Shown: positions 1-9,028 of the stretch, in pieces
Layout: each line of letters opens with the position of its first letter
Numbering within the stretch: position 1 is the stretch's first letter
Origin: Tamaricihabitans halophyticus
GTDB taxonomy: Bacteria; Actinomycetota; Actinomycetes; Mycobacteriales; Pseudonocardiaceae
Reading direction: 5' to 3'
DNA: 64,000 bases
Assembly (NCBI RefSeq): GCF_004340875.1
Contig: NZ_SLXQ01000015.1
Span: 58,770 to 122,769, forward strand
Translations under genes and position numbers: made by a program
Notes under the pieces: model-generated
What the model was told of the DNA's origin: nothing
What the model saw: the letters and a program-made list of their open reading frames with translations, nothing else
Database searches by the model: none

Positions 1-792
1 TTCGCGCTTGGCGCGTTCCTGATCGGTAACGGCATCACGATGTTGCGCCGCGAGGGGCGGCGGCCAGCCAACCTGCTTTCGCTACTGGCAGGGGCCGGCA
101 TCATCGCGTTCATCCCGGTGAGTTTCCTGGTTGACCAGATCGACTGGAAGCCGCTCACCGCGGTCGCTGGCGCGATCAGCGCGGTCCTAGTCTACGTATC
201 GTTCCTGTTTATCTGCTTCTTGCTGTATGCCATCGTTTACGGTCGGATTCGCAGTAGGCGCGCAGTGGATTTCATCGTCGTGCTTGGCGCGGGGCTGCTG
301 GGTGGGAGGCGGGTTCCACCACTGCTGGCAAGCAGGCTGGATCGTGGGCACCGGCTGCTCGACGCGCAACGCGCGCGCGGAGCGAACCCGGTGCTGGTGA
401 CCTCGGGTGGGCAGGGGCCTGACGAGGAACTGCCCGAATCCCACGCCATGGCCGACTATCTGGTGGAAAAGGGCGTATCCCGCGAGTTGATCATGATGGA
501 AGATCAGTCACGGACGACCTCGGAGAACCTGACGTTCAGCAAGGAGCTCATGCGCGAGGCCCGGGGCGACTACCGGTGTGTGATCGTGACCAACAACTTT
601 CACGTGCTGCGCGCCGCCCTGCTCGCGCGCAAGGCAAAGGTGAACGGCCAGGTCGTTGGCTCACCCACCGCGTGGTACTTCTGGCCGAGCGCCACCATTC
701 GCGAGTTCATCGCGGTGTTCCTGGAACATCGCGTATTGAACTTCACGGTCTGTGGACTGATTGCCCTGTCCCAGGTGATGAACGAGTTCTAG
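1..792 (+). CDS. YdcF/SanA-like membrane protein (DUF218), 5' end outside window
   Basis: Open from the first base, so the N-terminus lies outside the window; an internal ATG at 40 is not needed as a start. The first ~75 residues hold hydrophobic segments (GAGIIAFIPVSFLV and VLVYVSFLFICFLLYAIVYG). A DUF218 domain follows: FIVVLGAGLL, then TSGGQGPDE, a Ser/Thr-rich SRTTSENL stretch and VTNNFHVLRA. This is the YdcF/SanA/ElyC layout of a membrane anchor plus a Rossmann-like domain. Relatives are linked to envelope or vancomycin-sensitivity phenotypes, but the reaction is not settled. It ends 5 bp before the convergent gene at 798. Family assignment is confident; function is not. Confidence 0.85.
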   Translation, partial: FALGAFLIGNGITMLRREGRRPANLLSLLAGAGIIAFIPVSFLVDQIDWKPLTAVAGAISAVLVYVSFLFICFLLYAIVYGRIRSRRAVDFIVVLGAGLLGGRRVPPLLASRLDRGHRLLDAQRARGANPVLVTSGGQGPDEELPESHAMADYLVEKGVSRELIMMEDQSRTTSENLTFSKELMREARGDYRCVIVTNNFHVLRAALLARKAKVNGQVVGSPTAWYFWPSATIREFIAVFLEHRVLNFTVCGLIALSQVMNEF

Positions 793-797
793 CGCGG

Positions 798-1472
798 TTA
801 CTTGCCGTCCTTGCGGCGCACCAGTTCGGTGATCCAGATCGGCGCGAATGGCGAGGTGCAGTTTGGCGGAGTGGGGTAGTCCTTGAGCACCTCGAGACGC
901 TCACCGATGTCGATAGCCCGAGCTCGGTGCTCCGCGTGTTCGATACCGATCTGTGCCAGGCAGTGATTCATTGCCCACTGCAAGCGATCAGGCGCGTCCT
1001 TCAGCTCCGACTCGATGATGTCGAGCAACTCGGTGAGGTTGAGATCATCCGGCGTTTTCGCCACGCGTTCCGTGGTCAGCGCCCACCCGGCACTGGCCAC
1101 CACCGGGTCTGGATCGGCTGACCAGGCCAGCCGCAACTGCTCGGCGTGCGGGCTCTTCTTCGCCACATAGCTGACCAGCCAGTCATGCACCTTCGGAGTG
1201 CCAGCCGCGCGTAACATGACGTCCACCGAGTCGCGGTCGAAGGCCTTCGGGCGGCAGATCAGCAGCGCCAGCAGCTTCGCGGTGGTGTCGCCGGTCTCCC
1301 ACAGCTGAACCGCGAGCTCCTGCTGCGTTTTCAGCCGTTTGGCTACCGCGCGCAGCTTGCCGAGGTTCACGCCGTGATCATCGCCGTGCTTCGCGTTCGC
1401 CGCCCGCATCTTCGGGTCTTCGAGTTTGGCCAGCTCGGCCAGCACCTCGTCCACCGTTGCCGTCTCGGCCAC
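798..1472 (-). CDS. DNA alkylation repair protein, AlkD-like HEAT-repeat family
   Basis: 224 residues. The start is GTG with GGGAGG five bases upstream. The protein is almost wholly helical, with repeats such as VAKRLKTQQELAVQLWETGDTTAKLLALLICRPK and HDWLVSYVAKKSPHAEQL, typical of the AlkD/AlkC superfamily. AlkD-type enzymes excise alkylated purines (3-methyl- and 7-methylguanine/adenine) without base flipping. WAMNHCLAQIGI near residue 165 is a recognisable family segment. It stands alone, convergent with the DUF218 gene, with no visible link to the rubber genes on its other side. Whether it is a glycosylase or a non-catalytic HEAT relative cannot be told by eye. Confidence 0.8.
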   Translation of the reverse strand: MAETATVDEVLAELAKLEDPKMRAANAKHGDDHGVNLGKLRAVAKRLKTQQELAVQLWETGDTTAKLLALLICRPKAFDRDSVDVMLRAAGTPKVHDWLVSYVAKKSPHAEQLRLAWSADPDPVVASAGWALTTERVAKTPDDLNLTELLDIIESELKDAPDRLQWAMNHCLAQIGIEHAEHRARAIDIGERLEVLKDYPTPPNCTSPFAPIWITELVRRKDGK

Positions 1473-1614
1473 CGCATCCTCCCGTTCGCCGGTGCTGAGT
1501 TCCAGCCTACGGGAAACCAGCGGTAGTGCCGGTGATACTCGTAGCCGGAGCCCCTAACGGAGATTGTCTTAAACCGACAGATTGTCCGGAACGAGCGCGT
1601 TTGGCTGATGTTTC

Positions 1615-2757
1615 TCAGAGACCGTAGGTCTTGCCGATGATGTCCCGTTGGATCTCACTCGTCCCGCCGTACACCGTGGACACGACCGCCGAGCGCAGTA
1701 GCGCTTCCATACCGAACTCGGTGGCGTAGCCATATCCGCCCATCATCTGCATGCCTTCCAGCGCAACGTGTTTGGCCAGCTCGGTGCATTTGAGCTTGAC
1801 CATTGAAGCTTCGCGAGGAAACACCATGCCGGGGTTCGCATCGATCGCGGTAGCTACGTCGCTGAGCAACAGCCTCGCGCATTCCAGCTCCGTCGCCATA
1901 TCCGCGATGCGATGTTTGAGCGTTTGGAAGGTGCCGATCGGTTGACCGAACTGGTCACGGTTGCGCACATAGTCGACCGTGTCGTCGAATGCCCTTCGTG
2001 CGACGCCCAGCATCATCGCGCCGAGGATCATTCGTTCCAGGTTCAGCCCTGCCGTCAGCTGTGTCCATGCCTTGCCCGGCGTGCCAACTACCGCCGAATC
2101 GGGGACGAAGCAGTCGGTCAGGTACAGGTCGTTGACCTCCCGGCCGCCCATAGTCTCGATCCCGCTGATCTGTAGACCGTCGATATCGGTCGGCAGCATG
2201 AACTGGGTGAGGCCTTTGTGTTTGGAGTCTTCCTTCGACGTCCGGGCGATCAGCAAGATGTGATCGGCGATATGTGCGTTGGAACACCAGGTTTTCTGAC
2301 CGTTGAGCAGGTAGCCGCCGTCGACGCGGTCCGCCCGGCAGGCGAGGGCGGCCACATCGGATCCCGCACCTGGTTCGGACATCGAGATCGCTTCGATTCG
2401 GCCGCGCACCACCCCGTCGAGCACGACGCGTTTCTGCTCCTCGGTGCCGAACTTCTGGTAGGAGGCGGCCGCGATGATCGTGGTCGCGAAGCCGCTGATC
2501 GGCGCTCGACCGTATGCCGTCTCCTCCAGGAACAGGCACAGTTCCGTCATACCGAGGCCCGCTCCACCGTATTCCTCCGGGATGAGGATACCGAGCCAAC
2601 CAAGTTCGGCCATCGTTGTGTAGAGCCGCTGGTTGTGCGGTTCCTGGCCGTTCACCGTGAGCTTGTCCCGCTGCTCTTTCGTGCCGCATTCGCGACGGCA
2701 GAACTCGCTGACCGCATTGATCAGGTCCTGTTGCTCATCGGTCAGGATTCTTGGCAT
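1615..2757 (-). CDS. Acyl-CoA dehydrogenase
   Basis: 380 residues, the normal length for the family. It oxidises an acyl-CoA to the trans-2-enoyl-CoA with FAD, the first step of a beta-oxidation round. ISMSEPGAGSDVA near residue 125 is the FAD/substrate signature, QMMGGYGYATEFGMEALLR near 340 is the second signature, and the C-terminal YGGTSEIQRDIIGKTYGL is typical. ATG start with GGAGG about ten bases upstream. It lies 37 bp downstream of the acyl-CoA ligase on the same strand, so the two are probably cotranscribed. Its position beside lcp/oxi suggests it acts on CoA esters of methyl-branched oligo-isoprenoid acids; that is inference from neighbourhood. Confidence 0.93.
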   Translation of the reverse strand: MPRILTDEQQDLINAVSEFCRRECGTKEQRDKLTVNGQEPHNQRLYTTMAELGWLGILIPEEYGGAGLGMTELCLFLEETAYGRAPISGFATTIIAAASYQKFGTEEQKRVVLDGVVRGRIEAISMSEPGAGSDVAALACRADRVDGGYLLNGQKTWCSNAHIADHILLIARTSKEDSKHKGLTQFMLPTDIDGLQISGIETMGGREVNDLYLTDCFVPDSAVVGTPGKAWTQLTAGLNLERMILGAMMLGVARRAFDDTVDYVRNRDQFGQPIGTFQTLKHRIADMATELECARLLLSDVATAIDANPGMVFPREASMVKLKCTELAKHVALEGMQMMGGYGYATEFGMEALLRSAVVSTVYGGTSEIQRDIIGKTYGL

Positions 2758-2794
2758 AGCTGGTTTTCCTCCAGGAAGGTGACGGGTCGGACGG

Positions 2795-4618
2795 TCAGTA
2801 CATCGAGTTGATCTCAGCCGCGTAGCGTTCGTCGATGACCCGCCGGCGTAGGCTGAGTTTGGGAGTCAGTTCACCGGTCTCGGCGGTCCACGGGCCGGCT
2901 AACACTCGGTAGTTCTTGACTTGCTCAACATGAGAGAGTCCCGAGTTCGCCTGGGTGACGGCCTTGTCGAGCGTGGCGAGGACATCAGGATGCCGGGAAA
3001 GCGCGCCCTGATCGGCGGAGTCGAGGCCGTTCGCCTGAGCCCAGCCGGGCAGTACATCCTCGTCGAGGACTAGCAATGCGGTGACATAACGTCGATTGTC
3101 GCCGATCGCGACCGCCTGCCCCACAAGGGGATGCATCCGAAGCAGCGACTCGATCTTAGTGGGTGCGATGTTCTTGCCCCCAGTGGTGATGATGATCTCC
3201 TTCTTGCGGTCGACAATGGACACGAGGCCACGCTCGTCGATCGTGCCGATATCGCCAGTCGGTAACCAACCGTCGTCATCGGTCGCGTCCTGGATACCAC
3301 CGTCCGCGGTGAGATAACCGGGAAACACCACCGCGCCCCGTACCAGCAGCTCGCCGTCGGCGGCGACGGAAACGTCGACGGCGGGCCCGGGTCGCCCGAC
3401 CGCGCCGAACGAGAACGCATCCGGGGTGCTCACCGTCGCGGCTCCGGTGGTCTCGCTGAGCCCCCACACCTCGTATACGGGAAGGCCCAGACTGGCAAGG
3501 AACTCGAGTACCTCGCGTGGGATCGGCGCCGCACCGCTGACGGCGCGATGACAATCGTCCAAGCCGATCGCCGCCCTGATCGGACGTAGCACCTTGTCGT
3601 CCAGCTCGTCCAGCTGCGCGGCGAGCTCGGCGGGCGGCGGATTGCCGGTAGAGCGCAGCTGAAAGATCTCGAGTGCGATATGCCTTGCGTGCGTTACGAT
3701 CTCCGCTCTGTCCGCGGGCAGCGCGTCGAGCTGCGCCCGTAGCCCAGCGGCAAGCTTTTCCCATACCCTTGGTACGCCGAAGAATCCGTTTGGCCGTACC
3801 GCCACCATAGTCGGCAGGAGCTGGTCCTGCTCGGCGCAGATCGTGACATGTCCCGCGTTGCAGATTGGCAGATAGATCCCGAGTACGCGCTCGGCGATAT
3901 GCGCGAGCGGGAGATAGGCGATCGATCGAGGGTGCTCGGGTACCGGTACGAGGTGGTCCTGCATCAGGGATTCGTGAATGACGTTGCGGTGCGAGAGCAC
4001 CACGCCCTTGGGCTCGCCGGTAGTTCCCGAGGTGTACACGATGGTCAGCGGCTGATCAGGTAACACCGCGTCGGTCAGTGTCTCGAAGGGGGTGCTTGGC
4101 TGTTCGGGCCGTGCTTCGCCACGCAGATCGGCGTAGCTGACGAGACGTGCGTCGCCGGCTGGCAGGACGTCGGGATCGAGGACGATGATCGTGCGAAGGT
4201 GCGGAAGGTCGTTCAACACCGGTCGCCAGCGGTCTAGCTGCTCGGCGCCCTCCAGCACGACGACCGTGGCCGCGCTGTGCCGGGCCACGAAACCGATCTG
4301 CTCGGTGCTCAAGGTGTCGTAGGTGGTGCACGGTAGGGCGCCGAGGTGGATCGCGGCCAGGTCGACGATCCAGTGTTCCGGCCGCTTGGACATCGCGATC
4401 AACATCCGATCGCGCGATCGTAACCCGATCGCCGACAGTCCCGCCGCGAGCACGGCTACCTCGGCGCGCAGCCCCGACCAGCTCAGCGTCGTCGCGCGTG
4501 GGCCAATTCCACTGGTGAGTGCCGGTTGTTCGGGAAACCGCCGCGCGTTGTGCCGCAGCAGGCGGGTGATGGTCTGCCCTTCGACAGCGATGTTGAGCTG
4601 TTCGACGACGCTACTCAC
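2795..4618 (-). CDS. Long-chain acyl-CoA synthetase (AMP-forming, FadD-like)
   Basis: 607 residues. It activates a carboxylic acid with ATP and CoA through an acyl-adenylate. The P-loop-like motif YTSGTTGEPKGVVLSHRN is near residue 195, the WGLSETTGA motif near 390, WLPTGDIGTIDERG near 455, and the C-terminal KEIIITTGGKNIAPTKIE holds the hinge and GKN region. This is the FadD15/long-chain subfamily layout. GTG start. It is upstream of, and probably in operon with, the acyl-CoA dehydrogenase, and 74 bp downstream of the TetR gene on the same strand. Likely role here: activation of the acids made by OxiAB from rubber oligomers (inference). Confidence 0.93.
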   Translation of the reverse strand: MSSVVEQLNIAVEGQTITRLLRHNARRFPEQPALTSGIGPRATTLSWSGLRAEVAVLAAGLSAIGLRSRDRMLIAMSKRPEHWIVDLAAIHLGALPCTTYDTLSTEQIGFVARHSAATVVVLEGAEQLDRWRPVLNDLPHLRTIIVLDPDVLPAGDARLVSYADLRGEARPEQPSTPFETLTDAVLPDQPLTIVYTSGTTGEPKGVVLSHRNVIHESLMQDHLVPVPEHPRSIAYLPLAHIAERVLGIYLPICNAGHVTICAEQDQLLPTMVAVRPNGFFGVPRVWEKLAAGLRAQLDALPADRAEIVTHARHIALEIFQLRSTGNPPPAELAAQLDELDDKVLRPIRAAIGLDDCHRAVSGAAPIPREVLEFLASLGLPVYEVWGLSETTGAATVSTPDAFSFGAVGRPGPAVDVSVAADGELLVRGAVVFPGYLTADGGIQDATDDDGWLPTGDIGTIDERGLVSIVDRKKEIIITTGGKNIAPTKIESLLRMHPLVGQAVAIGDNRRYVTALLVLDEDVLPGWAQANGLDSADQGALSRHPDVLATLDKAVTQANSGLSHVEQVKNYRVLAGPWTAETGELTPKLSLRRRVIDERYAAEINSMY

Positions 4619-4692
4619 AAGCTGTTCCCTTCATTGCGAACAGTAGGTTGGGCATGCCGCGCACGATGAGTTCGGTTGCCGGCACCCGCCGG

Positions 4693-5358
4693 TCAGTCGG
4701 CGCGGGCCGGGTTGTCAAGCATCGGTACGAGAAACCGCCGGGCCACCTCGCCCAGCTGCGCGTCGTCCTCGATATCGACCAATTGACTGGGGCTAACCAG
4801 GAAGGACGTGGACACCCGGACCATCAGTTCGGCGACCAGTTCGACATCGACGGTGCGTGCGACATGGCCCGCGTCCTGTTCCTTGCGGAGCTGACCCGCG
4901 ACGAATCGGCGGACCGTGGCGGTGGTCCGGCCACCGCCGACAATCGACGGAACGACGAGGTCCGGCTCGGCGGACATCAGCTCGCCGATCAACGGGTTCT
5001 GCCGAATAGTCCGCAACGAGCTCACGAAACCCAGCACCACCCGGTCGGCGATCGTCGCCGCGCCGTGGATATCAATGAGGAACTGGGTGAAATACCTGCG
5101 GAACTCCCGTCGGATTACCTGTTCGACCAGCGCGTCCTTGGTGGCGAATCGGCGATAGACGGTGATCCGGGATACGCCCGCCAGCCGGGCGACATCCGCC
5201 ATCGTGGAGCGCCGGATTCCGATACGGCGAAACTGCTCGTAGGCCGCGTCCAGGACGTGCACCGTGCTCTCATCGTCCTCGACGCGGTCAACCGCTTCGG
5301 CGAACGCTCGGTCCAATAGTGACTCCGCGTCCGGCGGTACAAGGCGCAGGGGCTCCAT
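4693..5358 (-). CDS. TetR-family regulator, LcpR-like (module 1)
   Basis: 221 residues. The N-terminal helix-turn-helix is clear: MADVARLAGVSRITVYRRF around residues 53-71. It is closely related along its whole length to the second TetR protein ending at 9506 (shared RREFRRYF, DRVVLGFVSSLR and FLVPMLD blocks), so the two are paralogues, each divergent from a latex clearing protein gene. LcpR regulators of rubber-degrading actinomycetes are TetR proteins in the same position. The intergenic 109 bp holds a good promoter and a short palindrome that could be its operator. ATG start. The natural inducer is unknown; an oligo-isoprenoid is a guess. Confidence 0.9.
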   Translation of the reverse strand: MEPLRLVPPDAESLLDRAFAEAVDRVEDDESTVHVLDAAYEQFRRIGIRRSTMADVARLAGVSRITVYRRFATKDALVEQVIRREFRRYFTQFLIDIHGAATIADRVVLGFVSSLRTIRQNPLIGELMSAEPDLVVPSIVGGGRTTATVRRFVAGQLRKEQDAGHVARTVDVELVAELMVRVSTSFLVSPSQLVDIEDDAQLGEVARRFLVPMLDNPARAD

Positions 5359-5401
5359 GAACCGTCCTTCCCTGGTGTGTTGTCGGGAATTGTGCGCTAC
5401 T

Positions 5402-5430
5402 TTGATACCTGGTTACAAGAGTTGTATCAT
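5402..5430 (+). promoter_or_regulatory. Predicted promoter of lcp1-oxiB-oxiA
   Basis: A -35 box TTGATA (5402-5407) and a -10 box TATCAT (5425-5430) are separated by exactly 17 bp, 38 bp upstream of the lcp1 ATG. The same -35 box with the same 17-bp spacing is present upstream of lcp2, which supports it being real. Confidence 0.6.
5414..5426. promoter_or_regulatory. Candidate TetR operator upstream of lcp1
   Basis: TACAAGAGTTGTA is a perfect palindrome with 5-bp arms around GAG. It covers the spacer and touches the -10 box of the lcp1 promoter, a position suited to repression. Its core CAAGAGTT also forms the centre of the longer palindrome upstream of lcp2. Binding is inferred only. Confidence 0.4.
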
Positions 5431-5467
5431 CATATCAACGTTCTGGCACTCAAGGAGGAGTTCAGCC

Positions 5468-6700
5468 ATGACGGATATCAGCAGGCGTAAGGCATTGATC
5501 ACCGGTGGAGCGCTGGGCGCGCTGGGCGCACTCGTTGCCGCCGCACCAGCACAGGCAAAGGCGCTTGTCGGGTGGAACTGGTCGCCGACTCGTTCGATCG
5601 CTGGCTCCGGTGCGGGTGTCGATCCAGCGTGGGTGTGGGACAAGCAAGCCGATCCCTTACTGGCCTCGCTGCTGGACAGTGGCGCGGTGCCAAAGATCAA
5701 CGAGCTGCTGTGGAACTGGGAACGCAATGACCAGCCGCTGCCAGCCGGGCTGCCGGCGTCGTTACGCGACTTCATGAACACCGCGCGGCAGCTGCCCGCC
5801 TGGGCCGATCGGGACAAGCTCGAACTCGCGGCCGAGTTCAACAAAGCCCGCGGGATCTATCTGAACCTGTGTAACGGGCTCGGTGGGGGAATGCTGGCGA
5901 CGGCCATCCCCAAGGAGGCGCGTTCGGTATATCACTCCGCGGGTGGCGCCGATATGGAAGATCGCGTTGCCAAGACCAGCCTCTTCGGGTTCGCCGTTGG
6001 CTCACTGAACGCCTACCGGCCCGATGGCACCTGCGTCGTCGAATGTGTGAAGACCCGGTTGGTGCACGCCGCGGTTCGGCATCTACTCCCGCAGTCACCG
6101 GATTGGCAGGACGGCGCCAGGGAGAACATCCCGATCAGCCAGGAGGATATGCTGGTCACCTGGCATACCTTGCCGACCTATGCGATGCGCAAGATGCGCG
6201 AATGGGACGTCCCGATCACTGATGACGAGGCCGAAGCTCATCTGCACGTATGGCAGGTGACTGGTTACCTGCTCGGTATCAACGAGGAGTACATCCCGGC
6301 CACCTGGGAAGCCGCCTACGACCAGTCGGATCAGATTCTTGCGCGGAACATGGGACCAACCGAGGAGGGCGTCAAGCTGACCGATATCTTGCTCGGTCAG
6401 CTGGCCGAGCAGACCAGTCCGGGCAGTGTGAGTCGGCCGTTGGTCAATTCCATGGCGCGGTATCTGATCGGCGATCAGTATGCCGACTGGAATGGAATCA
6501 AGCGTGAGCCGCTGTGGGACCGAGTTATTCCACGGGCATGGCCGACCTTGGTGAAATTCCGTGAAGGCGTGATAACGGCACCGTTCGTCCCCGAGGCGGC
6601 ATGGGTAATTGATGAAGCCGTGCGACAGTACATTCTGTTCTATCTGACCAAGGGGCAAGAGACCAAGATCGTGATTCCGACCATGAACCGTCCAAAGTGA
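5468..6700 (+). CDS. lcp: Latex clearing protein 1 (rubber oxygenase, DUF2236)
   Basis: 410 residues from the ATG at 5468, chosen because AAGGAGGAG precedes it and the N-terminus is a Tat signal (SRRKAL, hydrophobic GALGALGALVAAA, cut near AQA). Lcp is a secreted b-type haem dioxygenase that cleaves poly-cis-1,4-isoprene into oligo-isoprenoids with aldehyde and ketone ends. Residues known to matter in Streptomyces K30 Lcp are present with a two-residue offset: E150 (IPKEAR), R166, K169 and T170 (RVAKT), and haem ligand H200 (TRLVHAAVRHLL). Tandem with oxiB (TGATG, 1-nt overlap). A second copy lies at 10394. Regulation is probably by the divergent TetR. Confidence 0.95.
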   Translation: MTDISRRKALITGGALGALGALVAAAPAQAKALVGWNWSPTRSIAGSGAGVDPAWVWDKQADPLLASLLDSGAVPKINELLWNWERNDQPLPAGLPASLRDFMNTARQLPAWADRDKLELAAEFNKARGIYLNLCNGLGGGMLATAIPKEARSVYHSAGGADMEDRVAKTSLFGFAVGSLNAYRPDGTCVVECVKTRLVHAAVRHLLPQSPDWQDGARENIPISQEDMLVTWHTLPTYAMRKMREWDVPITDDEAEAHLHVWQVTGYLLGINEEYIPATWEAAYDQSDQILARNMGPTEEGVKLTDILLGQLAEQTSPGSVSRPLVNSMARYLIGDQYADWNGIKREPLWDRVIPRAWPTLVKFREGVITAPFVPEAAWVIDEAVRQYILFYLTKGQETKIVIPTMNRPK

Positions 6701-9003
6701 TGCCCGGATCCGATGGCGCGGCGATCGGTCGGCGTAGGTTTCTCGGGTTCGTCATCGCGGCGCCGACCTTGGTGGCGGCCGCTGAGCTGACACGGCCAGA
6801 ATCGGCCGCCGCCACACCGACGCCGGTGGCCGGACAGGTTCCCTCGCCGGAGATCACCAAGATCGTCGACCTGACCGATATGATGACCGCGGCCACGTTG
6901 CCGACAGCTGGTCTGATCAGAGTTGAAGTGCACGAGGACGGCACGGTGTCTTTCGCGCTACCGCGTGCCGAGGTCGGCCAGGGCATCACCACGTCGACGG
7001 CGATGCTGATCGCCGAGGAAATGGACGTACCGCTGGACCGGGTTCGGGTCACCCTGGCCGACGCCCGTCCTGAGCTGGTGTTCAATCAGATCACCGGCGC
7101 GTCGAACACGACCCACTCGACGTATACCCCGATCCGCACGGCTGCCGCGATCGCCCGGCTCCGCCTGCTGGAAGCCGCGGCCACAGTCCTCGGCTCGGCG
7201 GCCAGCGAGCTCACCGTGCGAGCCGGCGTGATCGCGGATCGCGCCGGAAACAGCGTGCCCTTCGGCGACCTCGCGGCCAAAGCGGCAACCGATCGGACCG
7301 AACAGGTATCGGTGGAACTCAAGGAGGCCAAGGACTTCAGCGTTATCGGTACACCGCGCAATCGGATTGACGCGGTGGCGGCGGTGACCGGACGCAAGAA
7401 GTTCACCATGGATCTGGACGTCCCTGACGCGAAATCGACGATGGTGTGCCGAGCTCCGACGATCAACGGCACGGTTGAATCGGCCGCGAATCTTGCTGAG
7501 GTCCGCGGTATGCCAGGGGTGACCGATGTCGCGGTGGTATCCACCGGCGTAGCGGTGCGCGCGGAGACCTTCGGCCAGTGCGTCGACGCGGTCCGCGCGC
7601 TGCGGGTTTCCTGGAAGCCAGGTACCGCGGAGGGAAAGTCGGATGAGTCCGTACTCGATGAGTTGCGGGCGGCCGAACTGCCGCTCGGGCCACGGCCGCC
7701 GGTAGCCAATGTGGACGAGCGGTTCACCTTCTACTTCCGCAGCAACAGCGCGCTCGAACCCAACTGTGCGATCGCCGATGTACGCGCCGACCGCGCCGAG
7801 ATCTGGTCGGGGCTGAAGTCGCCGATCGTGGCCAAGCAGGAGATCGCGGTCAAACTGGGTTTGCCGCTGACTCGCGTCACCGTGCACGTGACCGACAGTG
7901 GCGGTTCCTTCGGACGCAGGCTGTTCTACGACGCGGCGTTGGAGGCCGCGGAGATCTCCCAGCAGTTCGGCAAACCAGTCAAGCTGATGTGGCATCGCGC
8001 GGATGACTCCCGCCAGGGCCGCACCCACCCGATGTGCATCTCGCGAGTTCGCGCTACCTATGCCGGCAACACGGTGCTGACCTATCGTCAGCGGCACACC
8101 AGCGTGGCGACCGACCTCGGCCACGGCTTTGGCGAGATCGTCACGGCGCTGGCGGCCAGGCTGCCGGTCGGAGATATCGGGTTCTCCGAGACCTTTTTCC
8201 AACTCAGCCAGGAGATGTCGTACAAATTCGGTGCAAGTACCCGGTGGCTGAACGAGACCGACAAGGGTTTCAACACGGGCAGCATGCGCAATGTCTACTC
8301 GCCGGATGCCACCTGTGCCCGCGAACTCGTTGTCGACCAGCTCGCGGGGAAGATGAACAAGGACCCGTATCAGTTCCGTCGTGAATTCCTGCGTGACGAC
8401 CGCGCCAAGGCAGTACTCGACAAGGTTGCCGAGGTCGGTTCCTGGGGTCGGCAGATGCCAGCGAACACCGCGCAGGGCATCGCTTTCCATGCCGAGTACA
8501 AGTCGGTCAGCGCCGCCCTTGTCGAAATCGACTGTCGCCCGGAAACCGTCAACCGGGAGATCCGGGACGGGGTAGCCGGACCGCGCGTGACCAAGGTGGT
8601 GTTCGCGGTAGACGTGGGTCTTGCGGTGAATCCTCGCGGGCTCGAAGCGCAGATGATGGGCTGCATCTGCGATGGCATCGCGCTGACCCTGACCTCGAGT
8701 CTGCACCTACGCGACGGACACTTCCTCGAAGCGAGTTGGGACAACTATTTCTACACGCGACAGTGGAACACGCCGCCCGAGCTGCAGATCATCGTTATGC
8801 CGAACACCTCCGAGCAGCCGGGTGGCGCCGGCGAGTTGGGTGTCGCTCCCTCGATGGCCGCGGTTGCCTGCGCCTACGGTCGCGCGACCGGAACCATGCC
8901 GACCAGTTTCCCGATCAACCACGACACGCTGTCCTTCGAACCGAAGCCGACCATTCCACCCGTACCCGAGTCGCCCACCGACGGTATTCGTCGCGCTCGC
9001 TGA
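6700..9003 (+). CDS. oxiB: Molybdenum hydroxylase large subunit, OxiB-like aldehyde oxidase
   Basis: 767 residues from the ATG overlapping the lcp1 stop; an in-frame GTG sits one codon earlier. An N-terminal Tat signal (GRRRFLGF then a hydrophobic stretch) marks export. The body is a xanthine-dehydrogenase-type molybdopterin subunit of the isoquinoline 1-oxidoreductase beta class: QGITTSTAMLIAEEM, GGSFGRRLF and the C-terminal PGGAGELGVAPS with the expected catalytic Glu. In Streptomyces K30 lcp is followed by oxiB and oxiA, which oxidise the aldehyde ends of rubber cleavage products to acids; order and content match here. The [2Fe-2S] partner is the next gene. No FAD subunit is present, so electrons probably go to another acceptor. 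Confidence 0.92.
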   Translation: MPGSDGAAIGRRRFLGFVIAAPTLVAAAELTRPESAAATPTPVAGQVPSPEITKIVDLTDMMTAATLPTAGLIRVEVHEDGTVSFALPRAEVGQGITTSTAMLIAEEMDVPLDRVRVTLADARPELVFNQITGASNTTHSTYTPIRTAAAIARLRLLEAAATVLGSAASELTVRAGVIADRAGNSVPFGDLAAKAATDRTEQVSVELKEAKDFSVIGTPRNRIDAVAAVTGRKKFTMDLDVPDAKSTMVCRAPTINGTVESAANLAEVRGMPGVTDVAVVSTGVAVRAETFGQCVDAVRALRVSWKPGTAEGKSDESVLDELRAAELPLGPRPPVANVDERFTFYFRSNSALEPNCAIADVRADRAEIWSGLKSPIVAKQEIAVKLGLPLTRVTVHVTDSGGSFGRRLFYDAALEAAEISQQFGKPVKLMWHRADDSRQGRTHPMCISRVRATYAGNTVLTYRQRHTSVATDLGHGFGEIVTALAARLPVGDIGFSETFFQLSQEMSYKFGASTRWLNETDKGFNTGSMRNVYSPDATCARELVVDQLAGKMNKDPYQFRREFLRDDRAKAVLDKVAEVGSWGRQMPANTAQGIAFHAEYKSVSAALVEIDCRPETVNREIRDGVAGPRVTKVVFAVDVGLAVNPRGLEAQMMGCICDGIALTLTSSLHLRDGHFLEASWDNYFYTRQWNTPPELQIIVMPNTSEQPGGAGELGVAPSMAAVACAYGRATGTMPTSFPINHDTLSFEPKPTIPPVPESPTDGIRRAR

Positions 9004-9028
9004 CCACGCCGCAGCTCTGGAGATCACC

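Noticed and set aside
6958..8706. 582-codon open frame antisense to oxiB
   Set aside because: It lies wholly inside a clearly real molybdenum hydroxylase gene and has no recognisable domain. Long antisense frames are expected in GC-rich DNA.
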